Below are positions 37,401 through 43,424 of a stretch of 43,424 nt of DNA, piece by piece (the first letter of the stretch is position 1; every line of letters begins with the position of its first letter). The notes beneath the pieces are model-generated. The model did not search any database and had not been told where the DNA came from. It worked only from the letters and a program-made list of their open reading frames with translations. Position numbers and translations under genes: made by a program. Origin of the DNA: CAZFYZ01 sp964523735 (GTDB lineage Bacteria > Armatimonadota > UBA5829); contig CAZFYZ010000021.1 in assembly GCA_964523735.1 (NCBI GenBank), positions 1 through 43,424 on the forward strand, read 5' to 3'.

Positions 37401-38191
37401 TGTATCAGTCGGGCAGGCAGGGCAAGGAGTTCAGTTACTCGATTCCCGTCGGACCCGGGGTCTACTCCGTCAGGATCAAGCTGGCCGAGCCGGTGTATGA
37501 GCACATCTACGAGAGGCCGTTCAACATCAGCATCAACGGCAAAGAGACGCTCACAAACTTCGACATCTGCCAGGACGCTCGCGGATGGCGCAAGGCCAAC
37601 GACCGGGTGTTCCACTACATTGCGCCCGACGCGAACGGACAAATCACCCTGCGTTTCACTGGCGGCTGGGACCCGGCGCAGAAGACCGACCAGGCGCTTG
37701 TGCAGGCGATAGAGATCACGCCGGAGTTCAGGCCCGTCGTGCGGATCAACTGCGGTTCCGACGCTGACTTCGTTGACTGGAACAGCTCAGTGTGGAGCGC
37801 GGACTCCGGCTTCACAGGGGGCCAGCCGATTCATTCGGACGAACCTGTGACTCAGGCTTCGCCTACTCCATATGATCAGGCGCTGTATCAAACCGCGCGC
37901 TCGGGCAAGTCTATCAGTTACTCTATCGACCTGCCGCCTGGGCTCTACTCCGTGCATCTCAAGTTCGCCGAGTTGTGGCTGAAGGAGATGGGCAAGCGAC
38001 CGATGGACATCGAGGTCAACGGCCGCCCCATCCGCAAGTCCTGGGACCCGGCAACCGCCGCCGGCGCGCTGGCTCAGGCAGCCGACATCCGCGAGGACAA
38101 CGTAGCCCCGGACAGCAACGGCCGCATCACGATCCGAGTGACCGCCACCGGCCCCAACGACGCGATTCTGCAGGGGATCGAGGTGCAGTAG
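34445..38191 (+). CDS. Secreted GH36-like protein with FN3 and two malectin-like domains
   Basis: 1,248 residues. A signal peptide (TTLILVACFLACCVLGGGRAMA) precedes an N-terminal beta-sandwich and a TIM-barrel of clan GH-D type (about 304-652), recognisable by EGLWDDAGW and by FHTCNGGSQYAH at the place where GH36 enzymes carry the CxxGG acid/base segment. The usual catalytic Asp after GGG is not evident, so activity is uncertain. There follow an FN3 domain (655-748), a beta-sandwich of NPCBM-like look (753-929), and two malectin-like di-glucose-binding domains (936-1096, 1098-1248), which share VRI(L/N)CG, VWS, FTGG and DQALYQ. It is probably an extracellular alpha-galactoside-type binding or cleaving protein. 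Confidence 0.78.
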   Translation: MVRTTLILVACFLACCVLGGGRAMADAKIGDAFARVAAGGAAWTVGNSAVQMTYEFREGALVLTSFKNKMSKPVREYVSRETAASPFDVHSRYGRWAVENAATRRSAVGGRPVVELELALARSGIRATLHAVAFPGTSVIRQWVVLENTGSKPTKASAIPFAVALRGDDATSLTHSWMHGGLPSPDFGTMRSAPITDTYQKQLAGNATADLIPWTAFMRSGSSEDGWFLALEYIGNWELTADREASGPLTVSAQVPDLDNVELAPGQMLELPSVTICAFAGGLSDMTQRSYDWQYQYMWDYTSIDYFAKPKYAVPWFHCVQNVQEQFGERLAYLDMQTDLARTLGMEGLWDDAGWALFPGWPPDTYGNVFTMGYESPDFSHTVRYLGKSGMHWTAWFVGQPSEVLDNKVGTWGNFEWRTDGVAVPDLAVERSFRGKVSRFLDNNPRCSFHTCNGGSQYAHTFGIQRMANTNYLSDIILDNNPDVANYYFSCIEPPDRWLDITECWHLKGGYNRERARGHLTLCAWWGLSAPGEAEELVRRDVEIYHYLLREGVAGRWSYAFHPVIKGDKEHYYFQRTSRDRTKACIILRHKAPGEVTIYPVELLPEHSYVLGFDSTQETTVRTGADLMTTGIVLRDQEPGELIYLGLPNRPRGGSDKTAPTAPGSAFTRFETNIGHSGVGIYWSAGSDDNWVSYYEISRDGEVIGKAATGTYYFDHSAGWDPSTSYAVRAVDGDGNASAWTVARTTVGEAFTAHALGGLFSEQGRDGWHADTTTDGKTYVPMTYLKPPKSSSADEGGTPNQPGGVEGCWQGPGGAIVARAWMQASTEAACVRSWVAPNAGTVRVTSRVMKEWYRQDKGQPLSVRILRNDEQIWPESGWAKVPLNDLVGLTHDVTVEVAKGDAIRFVLDKGTDPKNDIVAWTPRITYVESSGRDQLSTVRILCGAKKPYTDGNGNVWSEDRFFTGGRAFSSKAAIANVSPTEGDQALYQSGRQGKEFSYSIPVGPGVYSVRIKLAEPVYEHIYERPFNISINGKETLTNFDICQDARGWRKANDRVFHYIAPDANGQITLRFTGGWDPAQKTDQALVQAIEITPEFRPVVRINCGSDADFVDWNSSVWSADSGFTGGQPIHSDEPVTQASPTPYDQALYQTARSGKSISYSIDLPPGLYSVHLKFAELWLKEMGKRPMDIEVNGRPIRKSWDPATAAGALAQAADIREDNVAPDSNGRITIRVTATGPNDAILQGIEVQ

Positions 38192-38224
38192 AGGGCGGAA
38201 ATCTGCCGGCTCGCTAGTTCCAGG

Positions 38225-38264
38225 CGTTGTGCCAAAAACGTGTGCCATCATACTACCCCGGGGG
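38225..38264 (+). repeat. 40-bp intergenic repeat, copy R2
   Basis: CGTTGTGCCAAAAACGTGTG followed by CCATCATACTACCCCGGGG. It matches R1 closely and R3 in inverted orientation, and lies 33 bp after the GH36-like gene. Confidence 0.65.
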
Positions 38265-38713
38265 TGTGCGTCTGCCCTGCCACCGTCACCTTTGCTCCTG
38301 GACGCGTGGCCTTGTACAAACACCAGACCCTCGAACGGGCACGAGCCAGAAACCGTTCATCTTGAGCCAGTCGCAAGACGCCACTCTGCGGGCTATCGAG
38401 ACGGCGGGCGGGGCATAGGTCTTATCGGGCCCATCGGAGGCGACGGCTTCGCGGGCCCTGCGGGTCCCATGCCCCCCGGCTCCATCGGGTACTGCGGCTT
38501 CTTCGTGGGCTTTGGGATCGGCGGTTCAGGCTTGTCGCTGCGCCAGACCAGGTCTCCTCGCTCGTCTGGTTCGCCTGCGTTGGGAGCTCTGGCGTATGTC
38601 CAAAGCGCGAAGCCCAACTCCCCAACCTGGAAATCCCGAAACGGTCGCCAGGGCTATCGAACCATCCGACCATCACACTATCAGCATTCCTCTCCCCTTC
38701 CTGCCAGTCATGC

Positions 38714-38744
38714 CATACAACCCTACACTATATAGGGTTGTATG
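38714..38744. terminator. 12-bp perfect hairpin
   Basis: CATACAACCCTA (38714-38725) pairs with TAGGGTTGTATG (38733-38744) over a 7-nt loop, CACTATA. It lies between convergent genes. No U-run follows directly, so it could be a terminator or a repeat-derived stem. Confidence 0.5.
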
Positions 38745-38770
38745 TTGGCGTATGTTTTTGGCGTAACTTT
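38731..38770 (-). repeat. 40-bp intergenic repeat, degenerate copy R4
   Basis: Read on the minus strand it gives GTTACGCCAAAAACATACGC then CAACATACAACCC, a diverged copy of R1-R3 that lacks the CCCCGGGG end. It overlaps the hairpin at 38714-38744. Confidence 0.45.
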
Positions 38771-38828
38771 TGGATGATGCGCCAAGATACCATGGATGGG
38801 GGGTGCAAGAAGAGTGGCGCGTTGGCAC

Positions 38829-38867
38829 GCTTCGACGGGCCCTTCGTGCTTCGACGGGCTCAGCACG
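38829..38867. repeat. TTCGACGGGCTCA-type palindromic repeat
   Basis: GCTTCGACGGGC occurs twice (38829-38840, 38848-38859), and CGTGCT (38845-38850) pairs with AGCACG (38862-38867) around the second copy. This resembles widely dispersed TTCGAC-GGCTCA intergenic palindromes. Confidence 0.5.
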
Positions 38868-38931
38868 CGGCTCAGGATGATGCTGCTCCGTGGCAGGGAT
38901 GTGATGCGCCAATCTCCTGCGCGTTCGCTGA

Positions 38932-38972
38932 CCCCGGGGTATGTACTATGGCGCGGGTTTTTGGCGCAACGC
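38932..38972 (-). repeat. 40-bp intergenic repeat, inverted copy R3
   Basis: On the minus strand it reads CGTTGCGCCAAAAACCCGCG and ends ACATACCCCGGGG. With R2 it forms an inverted pair bounding about 670 bp without genes. Confidence 0.6.
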
Positions 38973-38987
38973 ACTGTCGGGACAGGT

Positions 38988-40499
38988 TCAGGGTCTGTCA
39001 AGCGGATAGATCGGCCTTCGAAGCTTGGTGTAGGGGAATCGCGCCAGGTCGCTGGAGCATGGACCCGGGGTGTCGACTGAGTAGTGGGCCTTTGCGATGG
39101 GGTCGTAAGCCTGCTTATGAGCAGCCGCTGCCTTGACGCCGATGACGAAGCAGCTCTCTGGTTCGATCCCCTGGCTCCTGAGCTGGCCGAGGTCGAAAGG
39201 CGGGGTAGGGCGGCTGGTCAGCAAGATTGTGATCCCCCTGTGCCGCACGACCGCGCATGGACCCATGTCGATTTCTTCTCCCATCATCGACGCGAGAGGG
39301 CTCCTGGGGTCCTCCAGTCGGAAGTGACCATCGCTTGTGGAGATCAGTTCAACGTCCAGCTCGACAGGTCCATTGTCCAGCGGGCTGCCCTTGCCACCGA
39401 TGCTGAGCACGGTGCTTAACCCTGGGCCAAGCGAGGCGACCGCCTCGACCGCCTGAGGGTCATCGATCACCACAACCGCATTCTCAATCCGGTGCGCGAT
39501 AAGAGCGCGTAGAAGCCCGGTGCCATCTCCCGGAGCGCCCGCGCCGATGTTGTCAGAAGACTCGGCGATCACGATCGGGCCCTCCCGATGGCTCGCCAAG
39601 CAACGCATCAGCTCGTCTATCGGCAAGTCTTGGACGCCGCCCTCTTCCTTCAGGCGATCAGCCAACTCGACGAGTCTGTCCAGTTCAGCGGACGCCAAGT
39701 CCGGGTCGCCCGTCGTGACGGCTGTGAAGCTGAGCCCTGCTTCGGGGATGTCGGAGTATGCGAAGCCCGGGATCACGTTCACCGCAAGGATCTCAGGGCG
39801 CGCGCGCTCGATCTCACGGGCGAGCGCCGCCAGAGAACTCATCGGGTCAGAGGCTGTGGACGTGCCCGTAGGCGGCCAGATGATCGGCGGGTTCCGCCAG
39901 AGGGTGATAGGACGCTCTCCCGAGGTCATCAGCCTATCGAGCACACGGGCAGCGTCGGCGGAGGCAGTCGCAGCGTCCGTGTGCGGGTTTTCGCGATAGG
40001 CGACCAGGCAATCGGCGTGCTCAGCCATACGGGCGGTTAAGTTGGCGTGCAGGTCGATGACTCCGCAGACCGGCACTTCTGAAGCCCCGGGCAGACTCCT
40101 GATGCGTGCGAGAATCTCGCCCTCCACGTCATCGAACGACTCTGAGACCGCCGCACCGTGCAGAACCAGAAAGACGCCGTCCAGACCGCGCCCAAGTTCG
40201 ACATTCAATGTCTTGCTGAGCTCGCTCCAGAAGAGCTTGATCACCTCGTCCGCTATCAGCGGGCCAGGGACTGATCGCGCGAAGATCGAGGGGACTACTT
40301 CCCAGCCGAGGCTGCTGGCGATGTCAAGTGCGCCTGCCAGTGCCGAGCTGAGGCTGCCGTATTGCAGCATCTGCTCTCCGCGGTGAATGTCCCACCTAGA
40401 CGGGCCGGAGAGCCCTGCGAGGAATGTGTGGGTCTCGTGGTAGAAACCGGCAAAGAGGACGCGTCTGCTATCCGGGAATGGACTTGAGCGCATCGACAA
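38988..40499 (-). CDS. M81 family (MlrC-like) metalloprotein
   Basis: 503 residues. FAGFYHETHTF at the N-terminus, CGVIDLHANLT, and AYRENPHTD are the conserved metal-site segments of the MlrC/M81 family, named for microcystin degradation but broadly distributed in catabolic clusters where the true substrate is unknown. The C-terminal half has the ESSDNIGAGAPGDGTGLL motif typical of the family. The start is TTG 40499 (AAGGG 5 nt upstream) or ATG 40493. It overlaps the end of the IclR gene by 32 nt, so the two are co-transcribed. Confidence 0.87.
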   Translation of the reverse strand: MSMRSSPFPDSRRVLFAGFYHETHTFLAGLSGPSRWDIHRGEQMLQYGSLSSALAGALDIASSLGWEVVPSIFARSVPGPLIADEVIKLFWSELSKTLNVELGRGLDGVFLVLHGAAVSESFDDVEGEILARIRSLPGASEVPVCGVIDLHANLTARMAEHADCLVAYRENPHTDAATASADAARVLDRLMTSGERPITLWRNPPIIWPPTGTSTASDPMSSLAALAREIERARPEILAVNVIPGFAYSDIPEAGLSFTAVTTGDPDLASAELDRLVELADRLKEEGGVQDLPIDELMRCLASHREGPIVIAESSDNIGAGAPGDGTGLLRALIAHRIENAVVVIDDPQAVEAVASLGPGLSTVLSIGGKGSPLDNGPVELDVELISTSDGHFRLEDPRSPLASMMGEEIDMGPCAVVRHRGITILLTSRPTPPFDLGQLRSQGIEPESCFVIGVKAAAAHKQAYDPIAKAHYSVDTPGPCSSDLARFPYTKLRRPIYPLDRP

Positions 40500-41184
40500 T
40501 CGAACCCTTCAACTCCGGGCTGAGCCGGGTCTTTGGTACAGTGATGCTGATGCCCGCAGCGGCTTGGCCGTCGTCCATGAGTGCGACTCCGATGCACGCA
40601 ACCCCAAGCGTGGACTCTTCATCGTCAATGGCCCAGCCTCGACCGGATACCTGCTCCAACACTTTCCTAAGCTCGGCTTTGCTCTTGATCGTTCTCTCGG
40701 TGAATCGTCTGATTGTGGTCGCTTTGAGCAAGCTGTCTAGCTCGGGCTTGGACAGGTTCGAGGCTATGGCCTTGCCGATCGCAGTCGAGTAGAACTGGTC
40801 AGACGCGTTCGGTTGCACCATCATGCGAAGAGGGCGAGTGGTCTCCATCACGTGGATGTATCGCACGTTGGTGCCGTCGAGCACGCCCAAATTCACGGTC
40901 TCGTTGAACTGCCGATGGAGCCGTTCCATGTGGGGCAGTGCCTTCAGCTTAAGGTGTCTGTATTGGCTGTGCTGTGCGAGCCCCGCAAGACGTGTCGTCA
41001 GGCCATAGCGTGCGGCATCGTCCTGTACGACATAACCAAGCTCCACCAAAGTCCGAAGCAGACGGTACGCGGTTGGCTTTGGCAGACCGGTATCAGCAGC
41101 CAATCGCGCCAAGGCCTGAGGCTCTTCGTCCTCAGCGAGCCGCTCAAGCACCAGGAATGTCTTCTCGATGACCGCTATGCCCAT
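40468..41184 (-). CDS. IclR family transcriptional regulator
   Basis: 238 residues. An N-terminal winged helix-turn-helix (LARLAADTGLPKPTAYRLLR) is followed by the IclR effector-binding domain (YIHVMETTRPLRMMVQPNAS through GVACIGVALMDDGQAAAGIS). ATG 41184 was chosen over an upstream start at 41229 because GAGAGG lies 5 nt before it. It diverges from the dehydrogenase-aldolase operon, and dyads with CACGGAA arms lie in both promoters, so it probably controls that operon and itself. Confidence 0.9.
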   Translation of the reverse strand: MGIAVIEKTFLVLERLAEDEEPQALARLAADTGLPKPTAYRLLRTLVELGYVVQDDAARYGLTTRLAGLAQHSQYRHLKLKALPHMERLHRQFNETVNLGVLDGTNVRYIHVMETTRPLRMMVQPNASDQFYSTAIGKAIASNLSKPELDSLLKATTIRRFTERTIKSKAELRKVLEQVSGRGWAIDDEESTLGVACIGVALMDDGQAAAGISITVPKTRLSPELKGSIVDALKSIPG

Positions 41185-41238
41185 CGAAACCTCTCGAGTC
41201 TCATAGCGCTTGCCTGATAGTGTCGCCAAGCGCCTCTA

Positions 41239-41258
41239 TTCCGTACCGGCACACGGAA
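41239..41258. promoter_or_regulatory. Candidate IclR operator near the iclR-type promoter
   Basis: TTCCGT (41239-41244), eight bases, and ACGGAA (41253-41258): an inverted repeat with the same arm sequence as the dyad at 41375-41394, located just downstream of the minus-strand -10 box. Confidence 0.5.
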
Positions 41259-41267
41259 CGTACATAC

Positions 41268-41296
41268 ACTATACCATTGGCCGCAAACGCGGTCAA
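41268..41296 (-). promoter_or_regulatory. Promoter for the IclR-MlrC operon
   Basis: On the minus strand, TTGACC (41296-41291), a 17-bp spacer, and TATAGT (41273-41268), pointing to the IclR start at 41184. Confidence 0.65.
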
Positions 41297-41370
41297 GGTT
41301 GTTGGGTAAGCGCGCAACGAAAGACACAGCCGGGGGTTGACAACAACCCCGTCTTAGGCTACAGTATAGG

Positions 41371-41399
41371 TTGACACGGAAACCGGTTTCCGTGACTAT
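41371..41399 (+). promoter_or_regulatory. Promoter with embedded IclR-type operator for the dehydrogenase operon
   Basis: TTGACA at 41371-41376 and GACTAT at 41394-41399 are 17 bp apart. The spacer holds a perfect 20-bp palindrome (41375-41394) built on CGGAAACCGGTTTCCG, close in form to known IclR-family sites (GGAAA...TTTCC). A protein bound there would occlude the polymerase. Confidence 0.7.
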
Positions 41400-41422
41400 G
41401 CTGATGCAGAGGAACAGATCAG

Positions 41423-42514
41423 TTGAGTGATATGAAGCAGCGCTTGCTGAGTCGGAGTGTATGGGCGGAGGAGCTTCGCGCCTACCTGACAGATGCCATG
41501 CTGAAGTGCGGTATGAGATCCGATGATGCCACTCTTACTGCCGATGTCTTGGTGACGACTGATACCTGGGGTGTCTACACCCACGGCAGCAAGCAGCTTC
41601 GTCCGCTGCTTGCGCTTCGGCCGGATCGGATGGATGTGGCGGCGGTCGCCGAAGTTTTGCGAGAGGGGCCTGCGTGGGCTCTTGTGGATGGGCATTATGC
41701 CATGGCGACCGTCACATCATGCATGGCAATGAACAAGGCCATCGAGAAAGCAAAGACCGCCGGGATAGGTTTTGTCGGGGTCAAGAACTCGAACCACTTC
41801 GGCGGCGCGGGTTACTACGCGAACATGGCCGCTAAGCACGACATGATCGGTTTGGCCATGACCAACACTAACCCTCTGATGGCTGTGCCCGGCGGACGAA
41901 CGGCGACGCTCGGCACCAACCCGTTCTCATACGCCGTCCCCGCTGCAGAAGAAAAACCCATATTCTTAGACATAGCTACCAGCGTAGTCGCAGCCAGCAA
42001 GCCGATCAGCGCCAAGGCCCTGGGCCAGAGTGTCCCTCTCGGATGGCTTGTGGACCGTGACGGGGTCCCCACCACCGACCCCAGCAAGTACCCGGAAGAG
42101 GGCGCTCTGCTTCCGATGGCGGGTCACAAGGGCTACGGTCTCGCGCTTATGATCGAGGTCCTGAGTGCCGCGCTTACGGGCGCCGGAATGCTCAGCGACA
42201 TCACGCTCTGGCTCGAGGACCATCCCGGTCCGCTCAACCAGGGTCACGCATTCATCGCGATTGACGTCAACACAATGATGCCAGCGGACGAGTTCAAGGC
42301 CCGAATCGATCGGATGCAGCGCGAGCTTCGAGAGTCGCCCAAAGCCAAGGGCTCCGAGAGGATATACCTGCCGGGCGAGATCGAGTGGGAAAACAGGGAC
42401 CGAGCACTTGCTGAGGGAATGCTGCTGCCCGAGCACGTGATCGATCGGCTGATCGGACTTGCCGAGGATGTCGGACTCGACATGGACGCGTTCTTCCCGG
42501 AGGTTGCGCCGTGA
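41423..42514 (+). CDS. Malate/L-lactate dehydrogenase family (Ldh_2) oxidoreductase
   Basis: 363 residues of the NAD(P)-dependent YiaK/ComC-type family, unrelated to classical LDH. GVYTHG (51-56) and the catalytic segment VKNSNHFGGAGYYA (His125) are conserved, as are GTNPFSYAVP and the GHKGYGLALMIEVL segment. Family substrates include malate, lactate, sulfolactate, ureidoglycolate and 2,3-diketogulonate. The TTG start at 41423 has AGAGGA 9 nt upstream; an internal ATG at 41432 is too far from it. Its stop overlaps the next start (GTGA), forming an operon with an aldolase that splits 4-hydroxy-2-oxo acids, which suggests conversion of a hydroxy acid to pyruvate-level metabolites. Confidence 0.85.
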   Translation: MSDMKQRLLSRSVWAEELRAYLTDAMLKCGMRSDDATLTADVLVTTDTWGVYTHGSKQLRPLLALRPDRMDVAAVAEVLREGPAWALVDGHYAMATVTSCMAMNKAIEKAKTAGIGFVGVKNSNHFGGAGYYANMAAKHDMIGLAMTNTNPLMAVPGGRTATLGTNPFSYAVPAAEEKPIFLDIATSVVAASKPISAKALGQSVPLGWLVDRDGVPTTDPSKYPEEGALLPMAGHKGYGLALMIEVLSAALTGAGMLSDITLWLEDHPGPLNQGHAFIAIDVNTMMPADEFKARIDRMQRELRESPKAKGSERIYLPGEIEWENRDRALAEGMLLPEHVIDRLIGLAEDVGLDMDAFFPEVAP

Positions 42515-43424
42515 TCTGTCCGCAGATAACCGACACGACCCTGCGGGATGGCTCGCACGCCATGCATCACGAGTTCACCCCTGAGCATGTGCGGAATGTC
42601 GTGAGGGCGCTCGATGCAGCGGGGATCCCTGTGCTGGAAGTCGCCCACGGAGATGGCCTTGGGGGATCGTCTCTGCAGTCGGGGAATGCCACGACGCCTG
42701 ACCCGGACGTGATCGAGATCGCTCGCGAGAATGCGACGCAGGCAAGGATCATGGCGCTTCTGATTCCGGGCATAGGTACCAGCTTGGACCTGAAAGACGG
42801 TGCGGCGAGAGGACTTCACGGTGTTCGTATCGCTACCCACTGCACAGAAGCGAACATGTCTGAGCAGCACATCGGGCTTGCCAAAGAGCTTGGCTTGACG
42901 GCGATCGGCTTTCTGATGATGACCCACATGCGCCCGCCGGAGTTCCTTGCGGAGCAAGCAGCGCTGATGGAGTCATACGGGGCCGACGGTATCCTGCTTG
43001 CGGACTCAGCAGGGGCAATGTTGCCGCAGGATGTTGAGGCGCGCGCGAGAGCGGTCAGCCGAGCAGTCTCGATCCCCGTCGGCTTCCACGCCCACAACAA
43101 CTTGGGTGTGGCGGTGNNNNNNNNNNCCGACGGCGTCCGGCTCGACTCCCCGAGCGCACCGATCGAGGCTGGCGCGACGCGCATCGATGGTTCTCTCCGA
43201 GGCTTCGGCGCCGGCGCCGGTAACACGCCAACCGAGCTCCTAGGGGCTGTTCTGGACAAGATGGGGCTGAACTCGGGCTACGACGTTTTCAAGCTGATGG
43301 ACGCCGCCGAGTTCGTTGTTACACCATTCATTCCATTCCAGCCGATTCCAGACCGGGACGCGATTGCAATCGGTTATGCGGGAGTATACTCGACGTTTAT
43401 GCTCCAAGCGAAGAAGATCGCCAA
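42511..43424 (+). CDS. 4-hydroxy-2-oxovalerate aldolase-like (DmpG/MhpE), partial with gap
   Basis: It begins at GTG 42511, overlapping the previous stop as GTGA. The N-terminus ITDTTLRDGSHAMHHEFT is the hallmark of the HMGL-like 4-hydroxy-2-oxovalerate aldolases; FHAHNNLGVAV carries the metal-binding His pair, and IEAGATRIDGSLRGFGAGAG continues the barrel. The enzyme splits 4-hydroxy-2-oxo acids to pyruvate and an aldehyde, and usually works with an acylating aldehyde dehydrogenase, not seen before the window ends. Ten Ns at 43117-43126 interrupt it just after GVAV, and the right flank shows about five residues more than the family pattern. The gene is cut off by the window end. Confidence 0.85.
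   Translation, partial: MICPQITDTTLRDGSHAMHHEFTPEHVRNVVRALDAAGIPVLEVAHGDGLGGSSLQSGNATTPDPDVIEIARENATQARIMALLIPGIGTSLDLKDGAARGLHGVRIATHCTEANMSEQHIGLAKELGLTAIGFLMMTHMRPPEFLAEQAALMESYGADGILLADSAGAMLPQDVEARARAVSRAVSIPVGFHAHNNLGVAVXXXXDGVRLDSPSAPIEAGATRIDGSLRGFGAGAGNTPTELLGAVLDKMGLNSGYDVFKLMDAAEFVVTPFIPFQPIPDRDAIAIGYAGVYSTFMLQAKKIA
43117..43126. other. Assembly gap (10 N) inside the aldolase gene
   Basis: The frame after the Ns is shifted by one relative to the frame before them. The right flank (about 43127-43143) does not match the family pattern, which goes from GVAV to IEAG in about six residues, so part of it may be misassembled. Confidence 0.9.

Larger units (their letters stand above)
38192..38987. 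other. 0.8-kb intergenic region rich in repeats
   Basis: I find no convincing gene here; the short frames lack RBS and domain features. It holds repeat copies R2, R4 and R3, a long hairpin (38714-38744), and a 12-bp direct repeat GCTTCGACGGGC at 38829-38840 and 38848-38859. Both flanking genes point into it (plus-strand gene ends at 38191, minus-strand gene ends at 38988), so some hairpins may terminate transcription. Confidence 0.6.

Noticed and set aside
38223..38735. Plus-strand frames of 63-168 codons in the region after the GH36-like gene
   Set aside because: No ribosome-binding site or domain is visible, the composition is Pro/Gly/Ser-rich, and they overlap repeat elements.
38225..38972. 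CRISPR array from the repeated 40-bp elements
   Set aside because: The copies are in mixed orientation, irregularly spaced (hundreds to thousands of bp) and without uniform spacers or cas genes.

Overview
The window (about 60% GC by eye, many TTG/GTG starts, three 10-N scaffold gaps) looks like a metagenome-derived bacterial chromosome. A prepilin whose N-terminus reads FTLIELLVVIAIIAILAAIL followed by FPVFASAKEAGRR, a PEP-CTERM surface protein, right-handed beta-helix proteins and many sugar-acting enzymes fit Armatimonadota best. Planctomycetota/Hydrogenedentota-like lineages cannot be excluded from sequence alone.

Region 1 (1-17,643): the 3' end of a tRNA-Gly and a complete tRNA-Cys, then a 17.5-kb block of accessory genes that ends in a second copy of the last 32 bases of tRNA-Cys (108-139 versus 17612-17643, one mismatch). 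A strong terminator hairpin follows the second copy. This is the layout of a genomic island inserted at the tRNA 3' end, although no integrase is visible. The cargo is one coherent multi-protein system: a MoxR-type AAA+ ATPase, a DUF5682-like protein, a vWA (CoxE-like) protein, a double SWIM zinc-finger protein and three DUF4132/MolR-like giant HEAT-repeat proteins (two in tandem, one convergent). Gene order and protein lengths match the poorly understood E. coli yehL-yehM-yehP-yehQ cluster with its neighbour yehI (molR). This is the most interesting part of the window.

Region 2 (17,650-34,348): a carbohydrate module. A sodium:solute symporter (frameshifted near its C-terminus) diverges from an enolase-superfamily sugar-acid dehydratase, a PIG-L deacetylase and a secreted GH2 glycosidase. 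Next come a PEP-CTERM beta-helix protein and a 1291-residue three-module beta-helix protein, then a prepilin-like protein, a Gfo/Idh/MocA oxidoreductase, a DegT aminotransferase-fold protein and an L-fucose-isomerase-like protein. Near-consensus sigma-70 promoters with a shared GTTTCGC operator-like motif lie before the dehydratase/symporter pair and before the first beta-helix gene, suggesting a local regulon.

Region 3 (34,349-43,424): a GH36-like secreted protein with FN3 and two malectin-like domains, an ORF-poor 0.8-kb stretch full of repeats, an M81 (MlrC-like) protein, an IclR regulator with plausible operators, and a divergent operon of a malate/L-lactate-dehydrogenase-family enzyme and a 4-hydroxy-2-oxovalerate aldolase-like enzyme that runs off the window. 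The three assembly gaps all lie inside genes and break their reading frames; at two of them the right-hand flank seems to carry spurious sequence.
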